This document shows, piece by piece, positions 47,058 to 56,651 of a stretch of 64,000 nt of DNA (position 1 is the stretch's first letter; each line of letters starts with the position of its first letter). The notes under the pieces were generated by a model. It made no database searches. It saw only the letters and a program-made list of their open reading frames with translations, and was not told where the DNA came from. Origin of the DNA: Bacteroidota bacterium (lineage in GTDB: Bacteria > Bacteroidota > Bacteroidia > UKL13-3); NCBI GenBank assembly GCA_027488905.1, contig JAIYAT010000039.1, positions 1-64,000 of the forward strand, written 5' to 3'. The position numbers and the translations under genes were made by a program.

Positions 47058-48281
47058 ATGGCAAGATGGTTTTTGGTATTAGGATTGTTTTTTTTTATAA
47101 AGTTTGGAAGTGCTAAAAATGGTGTTAGTATCTCGGATGAGTTGCTGCAATCTAGAATTGCTTCAATGAATAGTACAATTGAATTGACATGGCACCCATC
47201 TGTTAAACCATTTATTGAAGAATACTTAAATAATCCAGAAAAGGTTCAAGAATTAGTAGGAAGAAGCAAGTATTACTTCCCACTCCTAGAAAAAAGTTTA
47301 AAAGCCAAAGGTTTGCCTACAGGTTTAAAGTATTTGGCTGCAACGGCTTCTGCATTAGACCCTTCAGCAGTTACATCGAATGGAGCAAGCGGTATTTGGA
47401 TGATGACTTATGCAGTTAGTAAAATGTATAAGTTAAAAGTAAATACGTACATAGACGAGCGTAGAGACCCAAATAAATCTAGCTTGGTTGCGGCACAGCA
47501 CTTTAAAGACTTGTATAGTATTTACAAAAGTTGGCCATTGGTGATTGCAAGTTATGGTTGTTCACCAGTTACCTTAAATAAATGCATAAGAATTAGTGGG
47601 AATAGTCTGTATTTTTGGGATATTTATCCTCATATGCCAGCCTTCTGTAAGGATTTATATCCAAAAGTTGTTGCCACTGCATATATTCTTAATTATTATA
47701 AAGAACATGGAATTTCAACAGCAGAGCCCAATTTTGAAGTAGCAACGGATAGCCTATTAATTAATAAATGGCTTTCGTTTGACCAAATTTCAGCTGTTAC
47801 AGGAACTCCAGTTAATGAACTACGAGAGCTTAATCCTATTTTCAGAAAGGATATTATACCTTTTAATGCAGAGGGCTATGTTGTTAAAGTGCCGAGCTCA
47901 AAATCAAAGAATATAGCATTTTTAAAAGATTCGGTTTATAGACCAATAAATGTAGCAGATTTGCAAGCAGACCCGGTTCTTAATCTTAAAGAAGTTGGTG
48001 CAGATAGTGTTAAAGGAAAAGAAACCTCTGCAGCTTCAGAGAAAAAATTCACTAAAAAGAAGCTAATCTATAAGGTTAAAAAGGGCGATAATATTGGTGA
48101 TTTAGCTGATTGTTTTGACGTAACTCCGAAAGAAATCAAGTCCTGGAATAAACTTAAAGGAAATAATTTAAAGTACGGGCAGAATTTAATTATTTGGGTT
48201 GAAGGTGCTAAAATTGGATATTACAAAAAAATAAACACCATGAATCAAGCACAAAAGAAAAAGATTAGGGCGAAAGATTAG
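47058..48281 (+). CDS. MltD-like lytic transglycosylase-fold protein with LysM domain, catalytic Glu missing
   Basis: 407 residues with an N-terminal signal peptide. Residues about 75-200 match the MltD/Slt lysozyme-like fold: LLEKSLKAKGLPTGLKYL, NGASGIWMMTYA, DERRDPNKSSLVAAQHFKDL, and YGCSP where active enzymes usually have YNAGP. Where active enzymes have ESxxNP, this protein has ASALDP: Ala97 replaces the catalytic Glu. The C-terminal LysM (about 333-378, YKVKKGDNIGDLA) binds peptidoglycan. It is probably a non-enzymatic cell-wall-binding protein. A near-consensus -7 box ends 7 bases before the ATG. Confidence 0.85.
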   Translation: MARWFLVLGLFFFIKFGSAKNGVSISDELLQSRIASMNSTIELTWHPSVKPFIEEYLNNPEKVQELVGRSKYYFPLLEKSLKAKGLPTGLKYLAATASALDPSAVTSNGASGIWMMTYAVSKMYKLKVNTYIDERRDPNKSSLVAAQHFKDLYSIYKSWPLVIASYGCSPVTLNKCIRISGNSLYFWDIYPHMPAFCKDLYPKVVATAYILNYYKEHGISTAEPNFEVATDSLLINKWLSFDQISAVTGTPVNELRELNPIFRKDIIPFNAEGYVVKVPSSKSKNIAFLKDSVYRPINVADLQADPVLNLKEVGADSVKGKETSAASEKKFTKKKLIYKVKKGDNIGDLADCFDVTPKEIKSWNKLKGNNLKYGQNLIIWVEGAKIGYYKKINTMNQAQKKKIRAKD

Positions 48282-48286
48282 GGCAT

Positions 48287-48318
48287 AAAAAAACCGCTTC
48301 AATTGAAGCGGTTTTTTT
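48287..48318. terminator. Bidirectional intrinsic terminator (perfect palindrome)
   Basis: AAAAAAACCGCTTCAA is followed directly by its reverse complement. The stem is GC-containing, with an A run on the left and T run on the right, so it works on both strands. It lies between the convergent transglycosylase-like and RRM genes. Confidence 0.88.
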
Positions 48319-48332
48319 ATAGTCATAAGAGA

Positions 48333-48641
48333 TTAAAATCTCTTATTGAATGATCTGCGTTCGCCACCACCACCATTGCTGCTACGAGCTGGTCTCTCTT
48401 CGCGAGGACGAGCTTCGTTTACTGTAATGTTGCGGTCTTTAAAGGCTTGACCATTAAGAGCGTTGATGGCATTATGGCCTGATGTTGTATCAGGCATTTC
48501 CACAAAACCAAATCCTTTACTGCGGCCGGTGAATTTGTCGCTAACTATGTTAGCAGAACTTACTTCGCCGAATTGGAGAAAGAGGCTACGTAAATCATCC
48601 TCAGTTGTGCTCCAGTTTAAATTTCCAATATAGATGTTCAT
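48333..48641 (-). CDS. Small RRM RNA-binding protein
   Basis: 102 residues: one RNA-recognition motif with RNP2 IYIGNL at 3-8 and RNP1 KGFGFVEM near 42-49, then a Gly/Arg-rich tail (SSNGGGGERRSFNKRF). Such proteins in Bacteroidota and cyanobacteria are often cold-induced and bind RNA broadly. The target is unknown. It has its own promoter and a shared terminator. Confidence 0.92.
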   Translation of the reverse strand: MNIYIGNLNWSTTEDDLRSLFLQFGEVSSANIVSDKFTGRSKGFGFVEMPDTTSGHNAINALNGQAFKDRNITVNEARPREERPARSSNGGGGERRSFNKRF

Positions 48642-48661
48642 TGATAAAATATAAGAAGCAT

Positions 48662-48691
48662 CAAAGATAATCTTTGATCTTACTTTTCCAA
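48662..48691 (-). promoter_or_regulatory. Promoter of the RRM protein gene
   Basis: Minus strand TTG (48689-48691, within TTTGG), 19 bases, TATCTTTG (48662-48669), ending 20 bases before the ATG at 48641. Strong match. Confidence 0.6.
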
Positions 48692-48733
48692 ATTTATTTG
48701 CTATTTTGAAATAAAAAAGTGCCTGATAATGTT

Positions 48734-51694
48734 TTATTTGAGTGTGGAGTAAACCTGTTTGCGCCTTGTTACCACATAAACTAGATCATGAATACGGGTT
48801 CTTATGTTTAAATTAGCTAGTTTATTATTGTCTGCATAAGGATGCACCCTGTTTGATAAAAACACTATTATTAGTTTGTTTTTTGGGTCAGCCCAAGCAT
48901 AAGTGCCAGTAAAACCTGTATGTCCAAAAGCAAGTGGAGAACAATTTTTACTTGTTGGAGTTGCTTTTGTAGGATTGGTTTCTGGCTTATCAAATCCTAA
49001 TCCTCTCCTTGAATTTTTATTTTGCCTTTTCGTGAATAAGTCAATGGTTGAAGTTTTTAACACTCGAATATTACCATATGATCCTCCATTCAAGAACATT
49101 TGCATGATAACTGCTACGTCATTTGCGTTAGAAAATAAACCAGCATGTCCGCTAACACCTCCCACCATAGCCGCGGCTGGGTCATGGACATACCCTAATA
49201 TAGTCTGATTTCTAAAAACAGAATCATTTTCGGTTGGTGCTATTCGTACTTTTGTTATATTTTTTTGTCTAGGGTTAAAGCTAATATTACCCAGATTTAA
49301 AGGCATAAAAAAGTGCTTATTAACAAAGCTTTCAAAGTCTTGATTGCTTACGTTTTCAACTAATTTTCTTAAAAGGATGAAGCCTAAGTCAGAATACACA
49401 TATTCCCCGGTTTTTTTCAGCTCTGAATAGGCTATTTGTTTGAAAATTTCTTGTTCATATTCTTTATGAATAAAGCAGCTGTCAGCAATTTGTACTGAAT
49501 AAAAAGCAGAAGGTTTCTTACTAAAAACAGCAGAGTCCATAAAGGTTTGACCCAAAGCTTTTTTATAAAAAGGAATAAATGGAATAAAACCAGCCTGATG
49601 TGTTAAAACGTCTTTGATTGCGAGATGTTCCTTTGTAGTACCTTTTAGAAATGGTAAATACAAACCTAAATGGTCGTTAAGCCCAATAGCGTTTTCTTCA
49701 TAAAGTTTCATTATGGCAAGTGTTGTGGCCAGCATTTTTGTTAAGGAAGCCAAATCATATAGGTGATGGTTTTCAACATTTAAAGCATTAGAATCATAAC
49801 TTAGTTTCCCAAAGGATTTATTGTAAATTACATTTGATTCTGAGGCAATCAAAACTTGACAACCTGGAAATGCATTAGCTTTTAACCCTTCTACAACAAT
49901 TGTATCAATATAGTTTAAAGCTGTATGGTCATATCCAATCTCTTCTGGCATCACAAAGGATAATTTATTAAGGGTTTCTGTTTCGGTGCCCGCTCCCAAA
50001 GGAAAATTTGGAAGAACTGAAACTGGCATTTTACCTGCAGCTGCAATAGATCCGGCTAAAATTTGGGCAGATTGCTGATTGTAAACAGGCAAATCTTCAA
50101 AAGCTAAAAGCACATTTCGCGCCGATTGAAAATGCTGAAGTATGTATGGATTGCCATGGTTTACCAAAATACACTTTCTATCTAAAATAAGTCTATTTAC
50201 AAAATCAATTTGAGTTTGGGTCAAACCTAACTTTTTGCTTACAAACCTGCTGGTTCCATGCAAACTAATAATAACTAGGTTATAGCGCTGAAGTATCGAG
50301 AACATAGAATCAAAGGCTAGTTTAGGACTATTTTTATCAATCGAGAAATAATCTGCCTTGATATAATTGTTCATCATTTTCTGAAAATCAGTAAATTTAT
50401 TTACGCCAACTGAAACACTTGCAATTTTATATTCTTGAGGGTTTTCTATTGGAATTATGTTATCTAAATTTCTTGCAACAACAATACCTTTTTGAATAAT
50501 CTTTTTTATTAAAAGATCTGTTGAACAACAGTTTAGGTCTTCAGACAAGTTTTCTGTTGGTATCGGTTTGAACCTAGTTAAGCCACTCCAATATTTTACC
50601 AATAGGATTTTCTTGCAAGCATTGTCGATGTCTTTTTGTTCAATTTGACCGCTTTTAAGGTATTCCTTAATCCAAAAAATACTATTTGGTACATCTTCCA
50701 CAAACAATAGCAAATCATTTCCTGCCGCCAAAGCCTTCGCTGTTACTTCACCGCTTGAAGCATAATTGGCAACCCCTTTCATATTTAAGCCATCTGAAAC
50801 AACTAATCCATCAAAACCAAGTTCATCTTTTAACAAAGATTTGATGGCGATTTTTGAAATTGAAGTTGCTGTATTTGCATTTGAATCTATAGCTGGCACA
50901 AAAAGATGACCTACCATTACTGCCCCAACTTTGTTTTGAACCAAAATCCGAAAGGGATAAAGTTCTAAGGAGTCTAGTCGTTTTCTATTCGCATTGATTA
51001 TTGGTAAGGCATGATGAGAATCTGATTCTGTATCGCCATGTCCAGGAAAGTGCTTTGCACAAGCAAGTATTCTGTTTTCTTGCAAGCCTTTTGCATAGGC
51101 CACGCCGTGTTTGGCTACAATTTCTTTACTTTCACCAAAGCTTCTATCATTTATTACTGGGTTTGAAGGGTTGTTATTTACATCAATATCTGGTGAAAAA
51201 TTTAATTGAATACCCATTCTTTTGCAGTGTTTTGCAATTTCAGCCCCCATTAATTTAGTAAGTTCAATGTCATTAGCAGCGCCTAAAACCATTTGTCGCG
51301 GAAAATCAGGCGTGCTATCTAACCTCATGCTTAAACCCCATTCTCCGTCTATGCTAATTAATAAAGGAATTTTAGAGGCAGATTGATATCTATTTGTAAG
51401 TCTTACCTGCTTATTGGGGGTCCCTTTCATAAACATTAACCCACCTATTTTATAATCCTTTACAAGCATTTCAACATCCTTTAAATAACTACTATCCCTT
51501 TGACTCCAAACGGCTACAGTGATAAGCTGTGAAATTTTTTCATCATTAGATAAAGTATTAAAGACTGAATCAACCCATGAATTAGATTTAGACCAATTTA
51601 TTATATGACTTTGACCAAAAATATTGGTTACGCTAACGGAGAGAATTAAAAAAAGCGCAGCTATTCCTTTAAACATACTGCAAAAGAAATTCAT
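48734..51694 (-). CDS. Bimodular GH3 beta-N-acetylglucosaminidase / serine beta-lactamase-like hydrolase
   Basis: 986 residues with a signal peptide (start ATG 51694 or the ATG at 51676). The N-terminal half is a NagZ-type GH3 domain: KHFPGHGDTESDSHH at 214-228 with the catalytic His227, and nucleophile Asp301 in VVSDGLNM. A Rossmann-like linker domain (about 395-560) follows. The C-terminal ~380 residues are a beta-lactamase/transpeptidase-like serine hydrolase with Ser650-x-x-Lys653 (SLTK) and HTGFTGT near the end. This two-module layout is standard in Bacteroidota and is thought to act on peptidoglycan fragments in the periplasm. Confidence 0.92.
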   Translation of the reverse strand: MNFFCSMFKGIAALFLILSVSVTNIFGQSHIINWSKSNSWVDSVFNTLSNDEKISQLITVAVWSQRDSSYLKDVEMLVKDYKIGGLMFMKGTPNKQVRLTNRYQSASKIPLLISIDGEWGLSMRLDSTPDFPRQMVLGAANDIELTKLMGAEIAKHCKRMGIQLNFSPDIDVNNNPSNPVINDRSFGESKEIVAKHGVAYAKGLQENRILACAKHFPGHGDTESDSHHALPIINANRKRLDSLELYPFRILVQNKVGAVMVGHLFVPAIDSNANTATSISKIAIKSLLKDELGFDGLVVSDGLNMKGVANYASSGEVTAKALAAGNDLLLFVEDVPNSIFWIKEYLKSGQIEQKDIDNACKKILLVKYWSGLTRFKPIPTENLSEDLNCCSTDLLIKKIIQKGIVVARNLDNIIPIENPQEYKIASVSVGVNKFTDFQKMMNNYIKADYFSIDKNSPKLAFDSMFSILQRYNLVIISLHGTSRFVSKKLGLTQTQIDFVNRLILDRKCILVNHGNPYILQHFQSARNVLLAFEDLPVYNQQSAQILAGSIAAAGKMPVSVLPNFPLGAGTETETLNKLSFVMPEEIGYDHTALNYIDTIVVEGLKANAFPGCQVLIASESNVIYNKSFGKLSYDSNALNVENHHLYDLASLTKMLATTLAIMKLYEENAIGLNDHLGLYLPFLKGTTKEHLAIKDVLTHQAGFIPFIPFYKKALGQTFMDSAVFSKKPSAFYSVQIADSCFIHKEYEQEIFKQIAYSELKKTGEYVYSDLGFILLRKLVENVSNQDFESFVNKHFFMPLNLGNISFNPRQKNITKVRIAPTENDSVFRNQTILGYVHDPAAAMVGGVSGHAGLFSNANDVAVIMQMFLNGGSYGNIRVLKTSTIDLFTKRQNKNSRRGLGFDKPETNPTKATPTSKNCSPLAFGHTGFTGTYAWADPKNKLIIVFLSNRVHPYADNNKLANLNIRTRIHDLVYVVTRRKQVYSTLK

Positions 51695-51799
51695 TAAGTT
51701 CAGAATATGAGTATTACTAGTTATAATTTATAAAATCCAATTGAATTGAAAGTTCTCCACAGGATTAATAGTGTGTAAAAAAATGGATTGCTTTGCAGT

Positions 51800-53611
51800 A
51801 TGAGTGATTTAATTCGTTTGCTACCAGACCATGTTGCCAGTCAAATTGCTGCTGGAGAGGTAATACAACGACCTTCTTCAGTTGTTAAAGAATTGTTAGA
51901 CAATGCAATAGATGCAGGAAGTACAAATGTTGAACTGTTTGTAAAAGACGCTGGAAAGGCATTAATTCATGTGATAGACAATGGTTCAGGAATGTCTTTT
52001 ACAGATGCAAGAATTTGTTGGGAAAGACATGCTACATCAAAAATTACCCAAACTGAAGACTTATACAAAATCAACACGATGGGATTTAGAGGCGAAGCGC
52101 TGGCAAGTATCGCTTCTGTTGCTCAAGTTGAAATGAAAACTAAGAATCAAATTGACGAACTAGGTTCAAACCTAATTATAGAAGGCTCTCAAATAAAGAA
52201 ACATGAACATATTCCTCTGAATAAAGGAACTCAAATCGTTGTTAAAAATCTATTTTACAATATACCTGCACGACGGAATTTTCTTAAATCTAATCCTGTG
52301 GAATGGAAACACATATTGGATGAATTTACAAGGGCAGCGCTTGCAAATCCAGAAATACAAATAAAGTTAGTTCATAATGATGATTTGCAATTTGAATTAC
52401 CATCTCAAAATAAATTTGATAGAATTAAGTCTGTTTTCGAGGATAGAAAAGAATCAGATTTTATTTATTTTGAGGAGCAAACCAGCATAATCAAATTAGA
52501 AGGATTTATTGGAAAACCCAGTATAGCAAAGAGAATCCGTGGAGAACAATATTTTTTTGTAAACAAGCGGTTTTTTAAAGATAATTACCTTAACCATGCT
52601 GTTAACAATGCCTATGAGGGATTATTGACCAAAGAACAATTTCCTTTATACGTAATTTATATTTCAATTGATCCTGCACAAATTGATATAAATATACATC
52701 CAACTAAGACCGAAATTAAGTTTGAGGATGAGAAGAATATTTATCAAATAATAAGGGCTGTTGTAAGAAAGGCTTTGGCTTCGCATATACAAGTTCCAGA
52801 AGAGCCAGGATTTGATGACAATCAGTTTATGCATTTACAATTAAACCCACCTAACAACTTGGATTTGCAGCCGTTTCAAACAGTAGGTAATTCAAAACTG
52901 GATAAATCTTCTATTGGTTTAGAAGGATTTAAAGACCAATATCAGGCTCAAAGAAAGCGAAACAGTCAAAACTGGGAATTATTATTTAATACCCCACAAA
53001 CACTTCCAGTTAAACCTACTCAAACACTACTTAATGTTGGAGAGGATGTTAATGATACTAGGGTTTTCTTTCAATTGAATAATCAGTTTATCGTTACACC
53101 AATTAAGAGTGGAATGATGATAATTAATCAGCAGGCTGCGCATGAAAGGATTCTTTTTGAGAAATATTTGGAGGCACTCGAAAGAAATCCTATTGTAAGT
53201 CAACAGTTACTATTTCCAAAAATAATTACCTTGAATGCCGGTGATGAGTCTGTTTTGTTAGAAATATTACCCGAAATTTCTGCTTTGGGTTTTACGATAA
53301 ATACTTTTGGAAAAAACACCTTTGTGATAAACGGATTACCAGCAGAATTGCACTTAGAAAATGAATCCTTACTGATTTCTGAAATTATAGAAACATATAG
53401 AAACACCTTAACACCTGATATTTCTAAAAACAATCAAGTGGCTAAAACACTTGCAAAAAGAGCAGCCATAAAATCGGGTTTAAAGTTAAAACCGGAAGAA
53501 ATGAATCGCTTGGTGGATGAACTTTTTGCCTGCAATGAGCCCCAATTTGCTCCCGATGGTAAACCTTGTGTCAGTAAATTAACTTTAGAGCAGATATCTA
53601 GGATGTTCTAA
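51800..53611 (+). CDS. mutL: DNA mismatch repair protein MutL
   Basis: 603 residues from the ATG at 51800; a TTG 12 bases upstream is in frame but overlaps the likely promoter. The N-terminal GHKL ATPase has IAAGEVIQRPSSVVKELLDNAIDAG, DNGSGM and TMGFRGEALASIASV. The C-terminal dimerisation domain has a changed endonuclease motif: NQQAAHE at 443-449, where endonuclease-type MutL reads DQHA-x-x-E. Loss of the Asp and His may affect metal binding. Otherwise full length and apparently functional. Confidence 0.95.
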   Translation: MSDLIRLLPDHVASQIAAGEVIQRPSSVVKELLDNAIDAGSTNVELFVKDAGKALIHVIDNGSGMSFTDARICWERHATSKITQTEDLYKINTMGFRGEALASIASVAQVEMKTKNQIDELGSNLIIEGSQIKKHEHIPLNKGTQIVVKNLFYNIPARRNFLKSNPVEWKHILDEFTRAALANPEIQIKLVHNDDLQFELPSQNKFDRIKSVFEDRKESDFIYFEEQTSIIKLEGFIGKPSIAKRIRGEQYFFVNKRFFKDNYLNHAVNNAYEGLLTKEQFPLYVIYISIDPAQIDINIHPTKTEIKFEDEKNIYQIIRAVVRKALASHIQVPEEPGFDDNQFMHLQLNPPNNLDLQPFQTVGNSKLDKSSIGLEGFKDQYQAQRKRNSQNWELLFNTPQTLPVKPTQTLLNVGEDVNDTRVFFQLNNQFIVTPIKSGMMIINQQAAHERILFEKYLEALERNPIVSQQLLFPKIITLNAGDESVLLEILPEISALGFTINTFGKNTFVINGLPAELHLENESLLISEIIETYRNTLTPDISKNNQVAKTLAKRAAIKSGLKLKPEEMNRLVDELFACNEPQFAPDGKPCVSKLTLEQISRMF

Positions 53612-53648
53612 GTGTTACAAAAATCAAAAAAAGTTAACTTGCGCAAAT

Positions 53649-54473
53649 ATGTTTCAACAAATTAGACCATCAATATTTCCACCAGTAGTTAAAAATTTAC
53701 TAATCATAAATGGCTTATGCTATTTAGCAAATGTAGTTTTAGCGGATAGAGGAGTAATAGACTTGAATGCAAAATTGGGGCTGTTTTATCCAGAATCTGT
53801 ATTTTTTCAACCATTTCAATTAATTACACATGTTTTTATGCATGGGAGTTTTATGCACCTGCTTTCAAATATGTTTAGTTTATGGATGTTTGGAAGTCAG
53901 TTAGAGAATTATTGGGGTCCCAAAAGGTTTTTCATATTTTATTTTGTTACAGCCTTAGGTGCTGCTGCATTGCATTTAGGGGTAAATGCCTACGAAATAC
54001 ATCAGGCAAAAAACTTGGTTGCTCAATTTTACGCCAATGCAGATTATGACGGATTTTTATCTTTAATTCAGAAAGATAGCTATTTATCCAATGACGATAG
54101 AATAATTGATTTTGTTTCAGCTTGGCGAAAAGACCCCTCAAATCCTGAATTTTTAGCTGGCGCAAAAGAAATTTCAGATTTTTTGGTGGTAAGAAAAATG
54201 AATATTCCCGTTGTTGGAGCCAGTGGTGCCGTTTTTGGTTTGTTACTTGGATATGGAATGTTATTTCCAAATACAATGTTGATGCTTTTGTTTTTTCCCT
54301 TTCCTATTAAAGCAAAGTATTTTGTGATGATTTTTGGAGCATTTGAATTATTTCAAGGTTTCAATAGTGACCCCTCTGATAATGTTGCCCATTATGCGCA
54401 TTTAGGAGGCATGCTTTTTGGTTTTATTCTTTTGAAGATTTGGAATAAAACTGATAGAAAACATTTCTATTAG
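53649..54473 (+). CDS. Rhomboid intramembrane serine protease
   Basis: 274 residues with about six membrane helices. The catalytic pair is Ser192 in GASGAVFG and His251 in AHLGGMLFG. The oxyanion region HGSFMHLLSNM (His65, His70, Asn74) is intact. An insertion of roughly 65 polar residues (about 115-182) separates two membrane helices, longer than the loop in the E. coli enzyme. It would cleave single-pass membrane proteins; the substrate is unknown. It follows mutL by 37 bases. Confidence 0.92.
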   Translation: MFQQIRPSIFPPVVKNLLIINGLCYLANVVLADRGVIDLNAKLGLFYPESVFFQPFQLITHVFMHGSFMHLLSNMFSLWMFGSQLENYWGPKRFFIFYFVTALGAAALHLGVNAYEIHQAKNLVAQFYANADYDGFLSLIQKDSYLSNDDRIIDFVSAWRKDPSNPEFLAGAKEISDFLVVRKMNIPVVGASGAVFGLLLGYGMLFPNTMLMLLFFPFPIKAKYFVMIFGAFELFQGFNSDPSDNVAHYAHLGGMLFGFILLKIWNKTDRKHFY

Positions 54474-54526
54474 TAAAGTTTGATATTTATTGTTCAAAGC
54501 GTTTGAAAGCGCTTAAAATTATTGCT

Positions 54527-55978
54527 ATGAATTCTATTTTGTTATTGAGTTTTGTAATCATTTATTTTTTTGTATTGCTTGTGGTTTCATATTTAACAAG
54601 CAGAAATTCAACAAACCACACATTTTTTATTGGAAATAAAAGCAGTCATTGGGCATTAGTGGCTTTTGGAATGATTGGCACTTCGCTCTCTGGAGTAACC
54701 TTTATTTCTGTACCTGGAACAGTTGGCAGCAGTAATTTTGCTTATTTTCAAGTTGTTATTGGTTATTTCATAGGCTATTTTGTGGTTGCGTATGTTTTGT
54801 TGCCTTTGTATTACCGCTTAAACCTAACTTCCATTTATGACTATCTTCTTCAGAGGTTTGGCGTCTTATCTTATAAAACAGGCGCTTTATTTTTCATCAT
54901 TTCTAGAACCCTAGGTGCAACCTTAAGACTTTACTTAGTAATAAATGTGCTTCAAATTTTTATTTTGGATGCCCTTGGAATTAGCTTCCATTTTACAGCC
55001 ATAGTTATTTTGGTAATGATCCTTTTGTATACTATGAAAGGCGGCGTAAAAACAATTGTATGGACTGATACCCTTCAAACATTTTTTATGTTATTGGCAT
55101 TGGTTGTTTGCGTTTTTTACATCATGAATAATTTAGGATTTAACTTAGGTTCAACCCTTAAACATTTGAATGAGAGTGGACAAACAGCTATTTTCAACTA
55201 TGATTTTTGGGATAAAAAATATTTTTTAAAACAAATTATTGGTGGGGCGTTTATTACCATAGCAATGACTGGATTAGACCAAGAAATGATGCAGAAAAAT
55301 ATTAGTGTAAAAACGTTGGGTGGTGCGCAAAAAAACATGGTTTTGTTTAGCAGTGTAATGGTATTGGTTAATTTTCTATTTCTCATGTTGGGTGGAGTTT
55401 TATATTTATTTGCACAATCAAACGGTTTGAACCTAAAGGGCGATGATTTATTCCCAAGTATTGCAATGTTTAACATGCCGCCATTTATTTCTATCATTTT
55501 TATCATTGGATTAATTTCAGCACTATTTCCCAGTGCTGATGGCGCAATCACAGCGTTAACATCCTCTTTTTGTATAGATATTTTAGGAATGCAGAGAAAT
55601 CTAAAGATGAGCGATGGAGATAAATATAAGTTAAGAATGTTTATTCATGTAAGCTTTGCAATAGTTTTCTTATTGATGGTTTACTACTTTAAGTTCTTAA
55701 ATAATAAATCTATAATTACTATTTTATTGGATATTGCCGGCTATACCTATGGTCCATTATTGGGTTTGTTTGCCTTTGGTATACTAACCAAGCACCAAAT
55801 TAATGATAAACTTGGGCCTGTAATTTGTTTAATGGCTCCAATATTATGCTATTTCTATCAAAGTCAAATTCAAATATATTTTGGCTGGAAATACCAAGTA
55901 GGAATTGAAATGTTGGTTATAAATGGATTGCTAACTTTTGTAGGTTTATGGTTTATCAGGAGGAAACCCAAATTATAA
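54527..55978 (+). CDS. Sodium:solute symporter family protein
   Basis: 483 residues from the ATG at 54527; a TTG at 54503 would add eight residues. About 13 membrane helices of the SSS fold are visible. FGMIGTSLSGVTFISVPG lies near 53-70 and GLISALFPSADGAITALTSSFCIDIL near 331-356, the latter containing the conserved sodium-site serine region. Substrate unknown. The AlbA-domain gene starts at the very next base after the stop codon. Confidence 0.88.
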   Translation: MNSILLLSFVIIYFFVLLVVSYLTSRNSTNHTFFIGNKSSHWALVAFGMIGTSLSGVTFISVPGTVGSSNFAYFQVVIGYFIGYFVVAYVLLPLYYRLNLTSIYDYLLQRFGVLSYKTGALFFIISRTLGATLRLYLVINVLQIFILDALGISFHFTAIVILVMILLYTMKGGVKTIVWTDTLQTFFMLLALVVCVFYIMNNLGFNLGSTLKHLNESGQTAIFNYDFWDKKYFLKQIIGGAFITIAMTGLDQEMMQKNISVKTLGGAQKNMVLFSSVMVLVNFLFLMLGGVLYLFAQSNGLNLKGDDLFPSIAMFNMPPFISIIFIIGLISALFPSADGAITALTSSFCIDILGMQRNLKMSDGDKYKLRMFIHVSFAIVFLLMVYYFKFLNNKSIITILLDIAGYTYGPLLGLFAFGILTKHQINDKLGPVICLMAPILCYFYQSQIQIYFGWKYQVGIEMLVINGLLTFVGLWFIRRKPKL

Positions 55979-56608
55979 ATGGCCCCGCACCCTCTCTTGT
56001 TAAGGATTGCAAAAGGAGAAAATGAAGTTTTAGATTTTAAAAAAACAATTTCCTCTGCTTCAAAAATTGCAAAAACGCTTAGTGCTTTCGCAAACCATAA
56101 GGGTGGAACTCTTTTAGTGGGCGTAAATGATAATAAAACCATAAGTGGGGTTAGAACTGAAGAAGAAAAGTATATGCTTGAAATGGCTGCCGAATTTTAC
56201 CTTAAACCAGCTGTAACGCTCGAAATTAAAGAATGGGATTTTGGTGGAAAAACGGTCTTAGAAGCAATTATTCCTGAAGGAAAAAATAAACCCTATTTTG
56301 CCAAAGACGAGGAAGGTAAATGGTGGGTTCACATTAGAGTTAATGATCAATCTTTACTTGCTAGCAAAATAGTAGTAGATGTTTTAAAATTAAACTCAGG
56401 CAACCAAATCAACATTATTAAATATTCTGAAAATGAGCAAGCTGTTCTAAAAACCATGGATAAAAATGGGCGCTTAACATTAAAGGAAATATGCAAAATG
56501 CTAAATGTCTCAAGGTGGCGTGCACAAAAAATGTTGGTTAGCCTTGTTAGTGCAGGAGTTGTGAGGTCTCATACAACTGAGAAAGAAGAGTTTTTTACCC
56601 TAAGTTAA
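55979..56608 (+). CDS. AlbA_2 (Schlafen-type) domain protein with C-terminal winged helix
   Basis: 209 residues. The N-terminal ~130 residues fit the AlbA_2 domain: EVLDFKKTISSASKIAKTLSAFAN, NHKGGTLLVGV and a downstream KPYFAK. The C-terminal ~60 residues look like a winged helix-turn-helix (RLTLKEICKMLNVSRWRAQKML). AlbA_2 proteins are usually classed as DNA-binding or nucleotide-binding regulators. It starts directly after the symporter stop, so it may regulate or be co-expressed with that transporter; this is inference. Confidence 0.82.
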   Translation: MAPHPLLLRIAKGENEVLDFKKTISSASKIAKTLSAFANHKGGTLLVGVNDNKTISGVRTEEEKYMLEMAAEFYLKPAVTLEIKEWDFGGKTVLEAIIPEGKNKPYFAKDEEGKWWVHIRVNDQSLLASKIVVDVLKLNSGNQINIIKYSENEQAVLKTMDKNGRLTLKEICKMLNVSRWRAQKMLVSLVSAGVVRSHTTEKEEFFTLS

Positions 56609-56651
56609 GAATAAAGGATAATTTTAGAAACAAAGGTCCGAAATTTGCTAA

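Noticed and set aside
55958-55963. AGGAGG as a Shine-Dalgarno site for the AlbA_2 gene
   Set aside because: It lies 15 bases before the start, encodes Arg-Arg in the symporter, and no other gene in the window uses such a site.
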